64,000 nucleotides of DNA from Oscheius dolichura (Eukaryota; Nematoda; Chromadorea; Rhabditida; Rhabditidae): assembly GCA_932521035.1 (NCBI GenBank), contig OW051497.1, positions 10,850,001 to 10,914,000 of the forward strand. The letters run 5' to 3'. The position numbers and the translations under genes are program-made. The notes below the pieces were generated by a model. That model saw only the letters and a program-made list of their open reading frames with translations. It ran no database searches and had not been told where the DNA came from. This document shows, one piece after another, positions 23,823 to 35,491 of the stretch. Every line of letters starts with the position of its first letter. Position 1 is the stretch's first letter.

Positions 23823-23936
23823 ATGGCGATGGTTTTCCTGGCTACCATGTACATCACCGATATCCTCAAAGTGAAAACAAATTCCTATTGGGATCCTCAG
23901 TTTATCATGTTTTTTTGGTTCAAAAGATTCCTGTAG
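23823..23936 (+). CDS. Possible 37-residue microprotein
   Basis: ATG-started frame MAMVFLATMYITDILKVKTN... with a hydrophobic start and a hydrophobic aromatic end (FIMFFWFKRFL). Its TAG stop is followed two bases later by AATAAA, the compact gene end seen elsewhere here. It starts 158 bases after the BSD gene's stop, so it may instead be 3' UTR of that gene. No homologue is recognised. Confidence 0.3.
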   Translation: MAMVFLATMYITDILKVKTNSYWDPQFIMFFWFKRFL

Positions 23937-24192
23937 TCTAATAAATATCTGTATAGAGAAGCAAGGGAGGGTCTTCCAAACGCAATAGTAGGACTAGACA
24001 ATATCCGATTACTTTTTGAACTCTGCTCCAAAAAAGAGCACTGTGGTGGAAAGGGGGACACCATTCCAAGTATCAATGGGCCAAAATTCTTAACGTTTAT
24101 TGTAAATAGCCTGCTTTCTTGGTTATGTACAAATATTAAAATAAAGAGGATCCTCTGAGATCAAGTGAAGCTTGTTTATGTTGTCACCCGCT

Positions 24193-24477
24193 TTAAACGT
24201 AGATTGGATCGGCTACAAGACATAAGTTTATAAAAACGATGATAAACTGACTTCTCTCCCCGTCACTGAAAGTGATCCTCAGAGCATTTCTCAGGATGAT
24301 ACAGACATATCGATGGCCAACATATCTTCGAAGGTCTCCCTTCTTTGATCTATGAAGAGCAGCCAGTTTCTGAGCAATTGTAAAGATATAACGAGCTTGA
24401 CAGGGACTGAGGTCAAGCATCTGGAATAGCCGATCATGTAATTTGCAGAAGGAGAGAGTATGCCGGAAACATGGCAA
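24193..24477 (-). CDS. Unrecognised minus-strand coding fragment
   Basis: A 94-codon open frame with CQARYIFTIAQKLAALHRSK and KGDLRRYVGHRYVCIILRNA, which looks like folded-protein sequence. The apparent first codon is not ATG (an internal ATG follows at about 24,420), so upstream exons are probable. No family is recognised. Confidence 0.35.
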   Translation of the reverse strand: MPCFRHTLSFCKLHDRLFQMLDLSPCQARYIFTIAQKLAALHRSKKGDLRRYVGHRYVCIILRNALRITFSDGERSQFIIVFINLCLVADPIYV

Positions 24478-26713
24478 TTACAGAGAGTCGGATATTGGTT
24501 CTTTAAAAATACAAATGGGTGGATGGATACAGGAAAGACTCTAGCTTAATCCAAAGAAGGTTGGAGGAAAAAAGACAGCCCCGCTCGTGCTTAAAACGCT
24601 CAATATGGGAGAAAATTGTAGGTCTGTTATGACAAATTTTATAGCATACGATTTCCTTCTCAAGGTTTTCGGTAGAGACACCTCAAAGTAAAAGGTATGT
24701 TTAGGATGATTCCGGCTGAGGATGCAAAGTCAAAGAATAGCTGCCAACCGGCTTAATTGAGAACGGAATGATTCTTCTCATTATCCGCCGAAAGCTTTTT
24801 TCTTCAAAAGGCACCAAAATCTGCTGGAGGGAAGATTTGACTGCTCTCCAAGAGAGAAACGATAAAGATTTCGGGGAATGAAAAAAAAAACGAATTGCGG
24901 ATCTGAGTATGTCAGAACAAATGGCACTAAAAATTCAATGGCTTTCAGTAATATGCCATACAGAAAACTCCCCAATTCTGTTGAGATGAGGAACAGTCTA
25001 ATCACTAGTTTTTGAGTTGTTATTTTCTTTTTTTTCTGGGAAACGCGTCATCGTCGTGATGCGAAAGTGCCCTCATTGGGGGTACACCTCATCGCGACAG
25101 ACTTGAGTAAGCTTATAAAAAACTGGAGGTGTCTGTACTTCCTTGAAAAGGATAGCCAGACCTTTAATTAGTGCTACAGGGGTCTGCTATTGATGTAAAC
25201 TATAATAATTGCCTCATGGGATCGTTCCTCTTGCGTCAGTAATGTGCACAGGAACTTCAAGAAGTTGGAAAAATAGAAAGTCTGAATCGGACGAAGACAA
25301 CTCGCCTGGGAAAGGAGTTACTCAGCTGATAACAACGGCTTTGTTCCATTATGAAACACTTGTTGGAATACAATATTTCGTATTTCTGTTCCCTGCCCTT
25401 GCTCAGTTTATGTCTATCGTAAAGTTTCAGAGATCTATTGTCCTGTATTCACAACACTCTTCAGACACTATTTGCCATATAACGGGAATAACTTTTGAGA
25501 TACTTATTTTTTACTCTGTATAGGCAAACTTCCCTTATGTACCTAAGACAAACTTTTTGGGTTTGTTATGGTTGTCGAGCGACTTTTCGTGTGTATCTTA
25601 CCCGGCACTGTCAACCAATCTTTGTCCTCCACTGGGTTGCAGATCTGTTGTAAACTTAGCCGAGAATGGCCCATTCCCCAAAGACATTCCCCAAATGGCT
25701 AAGGAAGTTAGACATTTGTTGATAGTTCAGTTCTCCCCCCTTTTTCTGACGATCATTTGTCGAAAACTGCGCATTTTAAGGTGTTTTAATCGACGACGTA
25801 GATGGAATTGGCTGGACTTTCCCCAATTGACCGAAGGCAAATATCTTGTCGGCGAGAGGTCAAACAATTCAGGATGCTCTAACCCCACCTTACAATTGTT
25901 TGTCCACGAGAAAAATGAAAGGCCAACGGTTGGAAAAAGAGGACGGTTTGCACGTGGGCCTCTTTCCTCTTTCACATTGTTCGCCTCTGTCAACAGTTGA
26001 GGAAAGAGCGGTTTGAGCAGATCAAGTCAATACTAGTTATCACAAGATTATCAATGTCTGGCTCAGTGAGCCTTCACGGATTGCTCATCGAATAGTATCA
26101 TTTGCAGAAGCACTCACGAGCTTGTAAAGTAAACGGACGCTGGTATTTTTTTAGTTTTCCGAGTTCTCAGCTGCACGTCGCTGTCATGATCTTCGAAGAA
26201 CGGGGAATGTTTGGTAAATAATGAGCATGAGATAATCCTGAAAGTTAGTCCATGGGAGCCAGCGATTATGGGTCACGGTCAATCCCTGGATGCCCTGGAA
26301 TGATCAACATGTCTCAAGATTTTTGCAACGAGTGTTTATTTGAACAAGTTAGCAGAACTGATCACAGCTGCCAAGAGAGTAGCAGCACCATCTGGGAGAG
26401 TTTATTCCTAGCCTCATCTGCAACTGGATCTCTGTGTTGATGTTTCCCTTCTTCCTCTATAGTTTTCTCCTCCGTTCGCATGACTCAATGAAAATTCACT
26501 CGATGTTTGGTTTGTTGTCCACCACAGATGGTTTTTACGGCGCAACATCTTCCCTCAATTTGTCACCGGCCATCAAATGCTGCCTTTCCCACCGGGAGCA
26601 ACTGTTCCGGCTACTAACACCTTGCTATAAAATAGACAATCAGTATCGTCTGTGACGTAGCTAAACGAATTTCTCCGGGGCGTGTTATGCAAAGCCTTAT
26701 CGCCGATCGGAAA

Positions 26714-27263
26714 TTACAGGTAGTACAGGAACCGAGTCGTTTTAGATAAGCTGATGAACCAGCTGAGGAACCACGTGGGCATTCCGTCTCGTGGTAATAT
26801 TTTTGTACACAGAAGGTCCAAGGAGGCTATTTCTTGAACGGGAAAGAAACACACGGAACGTACTGAGGACAAAACACCCGTCCGTTTGATGACGCCTCTT
26901 ACCTTGAACACTGACCGTTCCGAAGGGTTTCCCTAATAGTTTCCTATTAGTAAATTCGCCGCCATTTTGCGGTGGGAAGACAGTCAATATTTCAACCTTT
27001 TTCCCATTAAAATTTCTTTGTGTGTGTCGGGGAACAAAAACATAGAACACGCCCTTATTTTTTACAGCCGGAAGTTTTAAACAGTGTTTTTTCTTTCTAA
27101 AAATTAGAACAAAGATCACCAGATCATTGGGCCTCGCTCTGAAAAATGGAAAATAAACAAATGAAAATCCAGTTGAGCAAACTGCCTACCATGGATCGTC
27201 CGTGCCAAATCCCTCAATAATCCGGTAATGGCCATGTTTTGAACACCTACACATACACCGGGT
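26714..27263 (-). CDS. Unrecognised gene with N-terminal CxCxC motif (5' end open)
   Basis: Three exons keep one frame: about 27,263-27,190, 27,132-26,903 and 26,832-26,714. The product begins near TRCMCRCSKHGHYRIIEGFG, then TDDPWPNDLVIFVL, KKKHCLKLPAVKNKG, HTQRNFNGKKVEILTVFPP and ends MPTWFLSWFISLSKTTRFLYYL. The clustered cysteines and later hydrophobic part suggest a secreted or membrane protein, but no start ATG or signal peptide is assigned; a first exon probably lies before 27,263. Splice sites are canonical (GTAGGC...GCGAG, GTAAGA...CAAG). Divergent neighbour begins at 27,413. Confidence 0.5.
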
Positions 27264-27412
27264 CTTTGTATTTAGAATCGTTTGGTAAATTGCCGTTTGA
27301 TGACCCCCTGAGGCAGAGAAACGGGTTAGACAAAAGAAGCGCCACTGACTTCCGTTATAAATAAAGAACTTGAGACGTTTGAATCACCCAGCTGCTACAG
27401 CTGGAAGCAGGG

Positions 27413-28574
27413 ATGAGTCAACGTTTACGTTTCTTTCTTCCAGCACATGCGGACCATGGTGATCGGTCAAAAACAGGCTTATACTATTCGTACGTTGGTT
27501 GACAGTCGAAACGGTCCCCAAATCGTAAAATATTCGCTGACGGAATCGTCTGCCCATCAGAGATTGGACTGAAAGTAGTCCATTGAACAGAAATCGCCTG
27601 ATCTGATAATTAAGTCCCGGCAGTATGCATCCAAGATGAGGGGTTCCTGTTATCCTTCCCTGATTGGAATGCTCTTGTCAACGACTGCCTGAGAACTTCT
27701 TCTTATCAAATCGCCTATCAACTTGGCCACTTCAATCGCGACCCCTTGACGTTTGAGCGTCCAACAGCTAGCACACAGCTGAACGCCTTCCGACCGTATC
27801 AGGAAATCGTGAAAAATATCATGAGCTACTTGATCTTGACTCACGTGACCTTGTACTACTATTTCGGGAATGATCAGTCCATTTCCGGGAAGGTCTGTCG
27901 AAAGATCAATGAGTCAGAAGAGGTCTTCCAGCGGTTTCTTATTCAGAGTAACAAATATTTCACTTTTTTATGGTAAATAATCAACAGTCGGGTACTGATA
28001 ACTCCGTCGGCGGTTCTCTTTGGTGGATTGAATTTGAAAGTCAATCAAACGGTCCCGAGACCACATGAGCAAGAGAACGCAACAATATTGGTAGCTATTA
28101 TCGACGGAGAGCGCTTTTTAGGAGACGGTCAGGGCTATTTTTATCCCTTCTCGAACATTAAGACACCGCTGGTCTCTGCTCCTTTGCCGAGAATTGAGAA
28201 GGAACTTCCATTTTTCGGTCATTCATCCATCAAACCATGAAGGTTTCCAGCGCAGCGGAGACTTCAAAGTCCCTACGGCAGGCAGGTATAGGAAAAAAGT
28301 GTTTCTCCTCTCGTCCTCTTCTCTTGCAGCTGCACTTTTTGTTACAACATCACACCCGGGTTGCCCATATACCCCCGAGAAGCATACAGTGGGCAGCCAT
28401 ATAAATTATGACGACATTTGGCCTCCATCCAAACTGTCACAATCAGCGGCGGTTGTGTTTGTCGTTAGCTCTCGGAGTAAATATCGTCGACGACACGTGA
28501 GGAAGGAGCTAAACCGTTCTCCACCTCCTCGCAGAGGTGAGCTTATCAGTACCATCAGCTTCTTGGACTACTGA
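27413..28574 (+). CDS. Unrecognised multi-exon gene
   Basis: Proposed exons: 27413-27489, a 14-base microexon 27561-27574, 27615-27947, 28041-28171, 28243-28285 and 28330-28574. The best supported is the third, open for 330 bases with SFPDWNALVNDCLRTSSYQI, FRPYQEIVKNIMSYLIL and KVCRKINESEEVFQRF, which looks like real folded protein. The fourth contains DGERFLGDGQGYFYPFSN. The C-terminal part is basic (RSKYRRRHVRKELNRS). No known family. The joins use GT-AG sites but several are weak, so edges are tentative. Confidence 0.45.
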
Positions 28575-28765
28575 CGACTAGAGATGACAGCAGTCCCCCC
28601 GCCGTGACCCCCAAGAATAGAGATAAACAATACAGAAATCAGTCTGATAAAGCTTGTTATTTTGCAAGAAATCTATATACACGACAGGACAGACCCGTAA
28701 AATAGCTGTGAATAGAATAAAATGGTAGCTGGAAGAATGTGAATATGGAAGGGGGAAAAGTAGAA

Positions 28766-29149
28766 TCAAATCCGGACCGGCGGTAAGTGGAATACGAGCT
28801 GCTCATGTAGGAACACCTCCTCGTCTTCCTCTTCAATTGTAGGCATAGGCTCAATTTGACTGAGATGCGAGGATTGGGATGTCCTAAACTTGTATGGTTA
28901 TTGAGAGGCTTGGGGGAGGTTTTACCTTTGGCGTTGTCGCTTCCTCTCTTCGTAGATTTGAGTAAGGCATTTTCGGGAGGTTTGAACTTGGTCTGAAAAT
29001 GAAGAAATGAGTAAGAGAAAGAGGAAAGGAAGGGAAGGGAGAGGGGCAGTGGACTAGGCTAGTAGGGTATGAGTAAAGTAAAGTGACTTACTTCCTCTTC
29101 CAACGAGGCGCATAAGTTTGGAGAGAATTGTCTTCTTCTTCATGGACAT
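28766..29149 (-). CDS. 80-residue protein with basic start and acidic end
   Basis: Three exons with phase-1 and phase-2 introns join into MSMKKKTILSKLMRLVGRGN..., a middle CLTQIYEERKRQRQRTSQSS and an acidic C-terminus PTIEEEDEEVFLHEQ ending LPPVRI. No signal peptide or membrane span. The consistency of frame across two introns supports a real gene. The basic amphipathic first 20 residues could bind nucleic acid or membranes. No family is recognised. Confidence 0.6.
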
Positions 29150-31254
29150 GGCTGTAGTGGTTGTCTGTCTTCAGTTGACTGCGGTTCTGCCTTGGTTCGC
29201 CCCGCGGCTCCGCCCCTCCTGGTTGGCCACGTGCAGTCTCCCGCCCAGATGTGTGGATTACTGCTCATGAACAAAGGTCATCAAAAACATTTGTAAAAAG
29301 ATTCGGAGAGTTGAAAAGTAAACAGATATTTAACTGGGAAGCTTGAAGTTTATTTTTGGGGAAGATCACTCTTCCCTGTCTCGCCCTCCCGTGACATAAT
29401 CCGTCGGGACATGTCTCAATGTCTGTCATATGTAGCTGATCTAGGGCACTTCAAAAACATTTATCCGAACAGAACCGAGACATTTTGAAGAGATTGTTTA
29501 TCCTTCGAGGATGTTCTCTCTCCTTCATAAAAATATTGCCCCCCAAAACGAGATATTAGGCAAACTTTGTGGGAAAGGGAATACGGGGCCATCTCACTGA
29601 ACTTCCTCCCTCCCTCCTATAGTTGAGAGCCTAATTCTATTGGAGTGGGCTAACTTCCACGGAAGAGATTGAATTCGCTTCCTCATGCAGAAAGTAATGC
29701 CCAAGTATCTTAGACAAGGATATCCCGTTTCAGACTGAGAGGAAGTCAGGTTCAGCAATCCGAGAAGTTCAGCCTTTGCACCTCGTTTTTTTGCAAAGAG
29801 GTTACAACCAGAGATCTTCCGGACCTGTTCCAAAATGTGTCCGACAATAGCATATTGTAAATCTGCTTTAGGGTGTTTGGCAAAAACAATGTGTGCATAA
29901 TTCTATCCACACGGGGCTTATTTATAACAGTCTAGTCTTTCCAAGCGTGGGAGTCATTCTCGAATATTAGATCTAATTGATTGTTGTTGATGTTATCATA
30001 TCATCTTCCGGAAAACAACATTTTCTTATCCCGGTGCTAGCCTAGACAAGACGACGGCGACAAACATACTGTTTTCCCGGGAGTTCTAACAATAACCCGC
30101 TCATGTGATATGATCTCTTCTTGACCAAAGGAAAATGAGTACGTATCGAGTGCGCTCTTTTTACAGCAATTTGACTCCACTTCCAATTAACAGAGAAGTC
30201 TTTTCTGCAACGGAAGGGTGTCATTTTTTTCCTCGGTAAAGGCTGTCACTACCGTTCTGCTGACATCATCGCGTGCAGCTGACAACTAGCCTTCATCTGG
30301 CCTCATCTTGGAATCTCGTGGAACGTTTAATCATGGACCATTTATGTTCCAAGAATCACCATAAAAAACGACGAGAGAAAACGTGATCCAGTGACTTGCG
30401 TAAGCTACGCGGCAGCATTCCTATTGCTGTTGGGGGTACAGTCCGATCCTTGAACATAAATGGGCCGTAGCCCTCATTCGGTTGACCCTCACCCGAGGCG
30501 GGCAGGTGGGTGTTTTGATCTGTTGATGCGAGTACCCTATAGCACTGTATTGTCTGTCCACTCAGAGAGGAGCATTTAATCAGTCTACGAAAGAACAGAA
30601 AAGCAGTTTTCATCAGATTGCATGAGGGGGCCATTATCAGCAGCTAGAAATTATCAGGTGTCCTTTTGGCGTCGGATTGGGGCAGCATCCGTGCCAAATT
30701 CAAATTTCTGTGGTAAACAATTACTACTTCCGGCCACCTAAAAGGTTCCCAAGATAGCAATTTAATAGTAATCAAACTGGTAACCCTAAGTGCACAATTG
30801 GCGACGCGGAACGATTGCATTGGCAGGGAAAAGAAAACAATTTCCCTGTTTCTGCAAAATACTTGACTGAAAGTGGAGGGCAGATTAGCAGTAACTTTCG
30901 AGAGTTTTCCTAACCCCTAAAAGATGTTTTTCCAGAAGAGTAGAGAGTTTTGTTTTGTACTAAAATTCCGAATGGGAACGACCTTAGATTTTTCGAAAGA
31001 GGGGAAACAATTTTTGGGGTAGATCTTTGAAAAGAGACGAGAAGGAAACAATGGCAAATTGGGGGCAGACATCTGCCGGAGGGGTAGGGGACAGTGAATG
31101 GTCGAGAAGAAAGGAGAGCCTGGTCATTGAGATACTCTTGTAACAGTGCTGTAAATGGCGTTATTGGCCGTTGTTGTGTATTGTATTCGTCTCCTTCAAA
31201 TAGCCGAAGGGGTCTGACTTTACACTTCTCCTTCTTTTCTCTGCTGCTTCCACT

Positions 31255-31270
31255 TGTGTGTGTGTGTGTG
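31255..31270. repeat. TG dinucleotide repeat
   Basis: Eight uninterrupted TG units inside the gene-poor stretch. Confidence 0.9.
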
Positions 31271-32203
31271 GTTTTGGTACTAGCCCGCTAACAGGTTCCA
31301 CTCTTCGACCATAAATCGCGCCAGGAACAGTTATCACCTCCCGAAGAAAAGGCATGCTCCCCAGCTTCGCACCCGTTTGATAATCGACGAAATATAAAAA
31401 CGGGCAAAGATGAGTAATCACTCGAATGGGAATCCATTAAATGACGTAGGCATCGCCAATTTCACCCGGAATTTCGTCATTCTCTCCTCCGAAAATGACC
31501 ATTCAAACTCGCTCTCTAGTTTCCTTGATCTATCAAAAATTCTAGGAAAAACAACCCCGTGGTATGTAGGGGAGCGTAGCCATTAACACAAAATCGCTAC
31601 AGATACCATCATTTCGGAAGTGCGTCTGGACACACGCTTGGCGAATGCCCCGCGGATTTGTAACCTTTTCCTGATTGTCACCAAAACAGGGAAATTTTAT
31701 TTATGACTTAGATAACCGTTTCCATGTCCAGATTTACGATGTTTTACTAGTAAAAGACCAATTTTGTCACTGTTTAGGAACGTGTTTACGCCGAGAGTGG
31801 AAAGGGGAGAGGTTGCGTCTGGTTGTAACTTCCCGCAATCGCATCTGGTGACTTCTCCCGAACATAAAGCCTGAACTAGAGACTTCGATCCTTTTTTCGG
31901 GTGACAACAGTTCGATGATCAAAGAAGCGCAAATGCGAATCCATCGTTCGATTGAGCGAACGCACCAGCACCAGCACACATGTTATCCAATTTTTAGGGT
32001 GCTTCTGTCCTGGAACAATAGGTATCCTTTTTGACACCAGGTGGAGATTCGCGCAAGGGGGAAAATGATGTCAACATCTATTTTGAGCCGTTCTGAGTCA
32101 GCTGGGAAGCGGGAAAGAGAAAGCACTGTCCGGTCAAACAATAGCGACTCCGAGAAAGGGGGGATCCGTGAAGGAGAGGGTCTCTTCTAGCATTTTCGAG
32201 AAA

Positions 32204-32215
32204 GGGGGGGGGGGG
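32204..32215. repeat. Homopolymer of 12 G
   Basis: Twelve consecutive G residues, preceded by AAA; unusual in this A/T-leaning sequence and a candidate length-variable or error-prone site. Confidence 0.9.
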
Positions 32216-32299
32216 TCAATTAGGTTTAGCAATGGGCTTTGTGTTTGTGTCCGAGAAAACAGTTTCTATTTGTATGTCATATGATATCATTAAGGAGTG

Positions 32300-32497
32300 T
32301 TATTTTTGGAAAGAACCATGATATAGCCCCAGACAGGTGCTTTTCTGATTAAATGACCTCGCGTCTTCTTCGGACAAACAGTCTTGCGAGATTGTTGATC
32401 TCTCACTGAAGGTTGGATTTTCAAGGAAAGGGGACGTAGAAGACTTCCCGTCCGAGACGACCTTTGGCTCCACGGGGGACTCTAAGCCCCGCTCCAT
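32300..32497 (-). CDS. Possible 65-residue Ser-rich ORF
   Basis: ATG frame giving MERGLESPVEPKVVSDGKSS... with polar, Ser/Glu-rich disordered character and no motif. A GGCTTAG lies a few bases before the ATG. There is no clear downstream poly(A) signal. It may be chance. Confidence 0.22.
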   Translation of the reverse strand: MERGLESPVEPKVVSDGKSSTSPFLENPTFSERSTISQDCLSEEDARSFNQKSTCLGLYHGSFQK

Positions 32498-33521
32498 TTT
32501 GACTAAGCCACCTTGAGGGATGCAGCAAGGAGAGGGGTTCAGACGCGTTCTCTCCGAAAAGAAGTCTTCCTTCCTTGAGGAAAAGCGGGACCGGTAACTT
32601 GTATTCTCGCTCTCCGTGCTTTGATCATGGTTCTTGTTTCAGTGTGCGTTTTTGACCGTAAATCAAGGCAAGGTGGAAGCATACCGCCGTCTGTACTCTT
32701 GGTTTCTATCCTGTTACGGGAGGTAGCAAGGCATTGAAATTCTTTTTAGTTCCGCTGTTCTCTGATGCTCAAGAAAAACTGAAATGAACGTGTGATCGTC
32801 CGATCAGTTAAGGACAATTTGAGGTGATGGGTAAGGGGGCCAGGCTTTCCTTCAGTGTGGTCAACTAACTGTCTCAACTGGACTATGATCTGAGGAATGA
32901 TATTGCGTCCTAGACGAACTTGGACTTATCACAGCGGGAATAAGTCTTTCCTGTGGTCTTCGATCCATTTCCTGGTCGTTTTTCGGCAAATGCTTTAGAC
33001 GATTGGGGGACCGAAACAAAACTGACGTCGTCAATAACAAGGATTTGAAAAAGTTAATATATGGAGAACAAATAATACACTTTTGGTCTGTTATGGTTTC
33101 CCCAAATCGAAACAGACACAACCTATCTAGGTGAAAAGTTTCAAACAAGAAGATCTACGGTTAAAGAAACTGTTATGAATCTAATTTTTTTGAAGTATGG
33201 TAGATATTACCGGAATTAGCCCCGATGACAGGAGCTGTTTTGACCTTTCTCCGTGAAACTCTCGACAGTATCTTATTATCTTTGTTATGCTATGGACATT
33301 CCCGGAGAGAGGAAAACGCTTTTTTGTCGGTGAATCAGGTAAAAAGTACGGGAAGAGGTGGCAAGTCTCAGTTGGTGTGACAACATGATCATTCTGTGGT
33401 AAATAGAAAGCTGTTTCGAAAATGAAGAAACATCTTAGAACGTTGGCATTTTATTGATATATTATGATGGCAAGTTAACAAGAAAGAAAGTGTTGGCTGC
33501 TTCAATATCGGATAAAATATC

Positions 33522-34667
33522 TCAAACTGTATAATATAGCTCATATGTTACAAGTATTGACTTATATGTTTCAACAACAATCCTACATGATGATCCTTGA
33601 GAAAAATGAGGAGGCAATTGGACCACAGCATAATAGGCATCCTCAACGACATCTACCGCCTCCTGGTCTCCCTCCTGCTCCTCCGCCTTCATGTCACCTT
33701 CTTCGTCGTCATATCCTTCCGGGTATCCGTGGATCCAATCCAATCCAGGAATTTCTTTATCGAGTTCCTCTTGAGAAAATGGATGGTTACCACCAAACCA
33801 TAAATAGAACTCTTGGAGATTTGGTGCAGTCGTAGATACAAGAATCTTAATCAAAATATTTGTTTGTTCATTTTGTTCTACCTGAAAGGCTTCCAGGAGC
33901 AGACCGTAACACTCGGCGGAAGGCTCCACTAAAATTTCTACTTGTTGAAAGCGAGGAAGTAAGGCTTTCATCGCAACAAGAGAATCCTCAAATGCCATCG
34001 TGTTTGCATGGGCACCTCTCTGAAAGCAGCGTCGTTAAAACAGCAACGGAATAGTCTCGATTAATAAAATGTAGCAACGAGACTTACCAGTGTTCGGCAG
34101 CTGAATATTGCCTCTAAATTATCATAATCGTATGTCTCATCATCTGGTCTGAGGTAAATTTTCGAAGCCTTGAGTATATTTATGGCAGCCGCATTCTCCT
34201 CAGCCGTCCAAAATGAGCTGGATACAATTGCTTCGTCGCATGTTATACGAAGTTTCTTCAGCAAATCACAGAATGTTATCCACGTCTCTCCTCCGCAATT
34301 TGAAGGAAAATAAAGAACATGCAAACGTGTTCCATAGCAAGACTCAATGTCTATAGGCACATCTTTAACAGAAGATTCCTGAATGTCAGAAAGTCCCATG
34401 TAATAATTAATATATACTCGAGACAATTCCAATTTAAGCGAGGTATCATCCTGTAGGCGCACGTGAAATTGCCCCTTCACTCGAACAGTAATACCCGAGG
34501 TGGTTTCAATGAACTTCTTCAAATACTTGCACGTCTGTCTCAAACGGAAATTACTTTTCCATTCGGCCTCAAATATTTTTACTAATACAATAAAAACTAA
34601 ATAAAACCTTGGCAATAATTTGCACCACTAGAACAGGAGCAGAATTAAGTAGCGGGAAACCAGACAT
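33522..34667 (-). CDS. F-box-like protein
   Basis: The N-terminus MSGFPLLNSAPVLVVQIIAK, spliced through a 40-base intron to AEWKSNFRLRQTCKYLKKFI, follows the F-box pattern (hydrophobic L-P-x-x-V...I, then LRxxCKxLxxxI). F-boxes bind Skp1 and recruit substrates to SCF ubiquitin ligases. The downstream 300 residues have alternating hydrophobic/polar segments (SKIYLRPDDETYDYDNLEAI, FQQVEILVEPSAECYGLLLE), like the leucine-rich or FTH-type tails of nematode F-box proteins, and a Glu-rich insert DEEGDMKAEEQEGDQEAVDV. A second intron at about 34,026-34,085 is inferred. Fast-evolving nematode F-box families are large, which agrees with a weak match. Confidence 0.6.
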
Positions 34668-35491
34668 AGTTACAGGGAGAGGTAGCATTTTCCAATAAGG
34701 GGTCATTAGATTATGGGATGGGAGGGATGCCAATCGATGGATCTCGACCCCCAGTGTAGCAGGGGGGACCGCGCCCCCCTTGACCCCCCACCCCCACATC
34801 CCTTCGTTTAGGCAACATGTCAGAACTAGTAAAATGCGGATTAACAAAGCCTAAGCCAGACGAATAGGGTAGGTTCGGGGGAGGGGAGGGGGGAAGGGGA
34901 GAGTTAACTATAAAACTGAAAATATTATATGGTGGAGGTACTGCATTTGGAGAATTACAACTTTATGAGATCGCATTTTAGGGAGCTACTTTTTATGTTT
35001 CTATATTCAGTTTTCTGTTTCTCTACCACCGAAGCGACCAGCCGAGGTTTCTGCTGACTTTCATTAACTTCTGTTGCTGTTATCCGCCGTTGTGCAGCCG
35101 TGACAACTGACAGAACTCCGAGCTAAATTGCGTTCAAATGAATGAGAATAGGGCTTCAATTGGCTGCGGGGCGAGCCAACCTTTAGGCTTGGGAATGGTC
35201 AGTCGGTAAGATGGGGCACTAGGCCTCTCTCTGTCTTTTTATAGGACAACATCAAACCCGAAACTCTATGTGAAGGATAAATGCAAGGAACCGTGTATTA
35301 TTATAAGAAAAAGCTGAAATATTTATTTTACTAGCCGATTGATAATCGTAACCACTGGATCGAGGGGATTTGAAGTCTTGAAGTCAAGCAGAGTCCCTGC
35401 ATAACTGCGACAAAAAGGTACACCGACAAATTGAGAAAGCTTGGAAGTAGGGTTGTTTTCACTATCTGCTACAGTTCTCCCTAGCGAGATT
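34668..35491. other. Spacer with G/C-rich tract
   Basis: No gene is supported. The stretch holds C-runs and G-runs at about 34,745-34,795 that could pair (GGGGGG and CCCCCC seven bases apart) and a G-rich purine block at 34,875-34,900. It probably contains promoter sequence for the F-box-like gene. Confidence 0.4.

Larger units (their letters stand above)
23665..26713. other. Gene-poor stretch with unassigned open frames
   Basis: Besides two low-confidence ORFs listed separately, there is an open plus-strand frame from an acceptor at 25,523 (TGTATAG) to 26,000, with a product rich in Cys/Arg and no known motif. Another short frame at about 26,025-26,130 reads KIINVWLSEPSRIAHRIV. These could be exons of one unrecognised gene, but I could not connect them with convincing splice sites. 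Confidence 0.35.
29150..33521. other. Longest stretch without a supported gene
   Basis: Only short frames are present. Low-complexity tracts are a TG repeat at 31,255-31,270 and a run of twelve G at 32,204-32,215. A 65-codon minus-strand ATG frame at 32,300-32,497 is listed separately. The rest has no consistent exons that I can find and may hold regulatory sequence for the flanking genes. Confidence 0.4.

Noticed and set aside
27948-28040. Apparent 15-base intron GTAAATAATCAACAG that keeps the frame open (and a 16-base one near 27,575)
   Set aside because: All well-supported introns here are at least 37 bases; a canonical 93-base intron (27,948-28,040) gives an equally clean join.
34569-34620. 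16-base intron in the F-box-like gene
   Set aside because: A 40-base GT-AG intron starting at the AAG codon solves the frame and matches the F-box pattern better.
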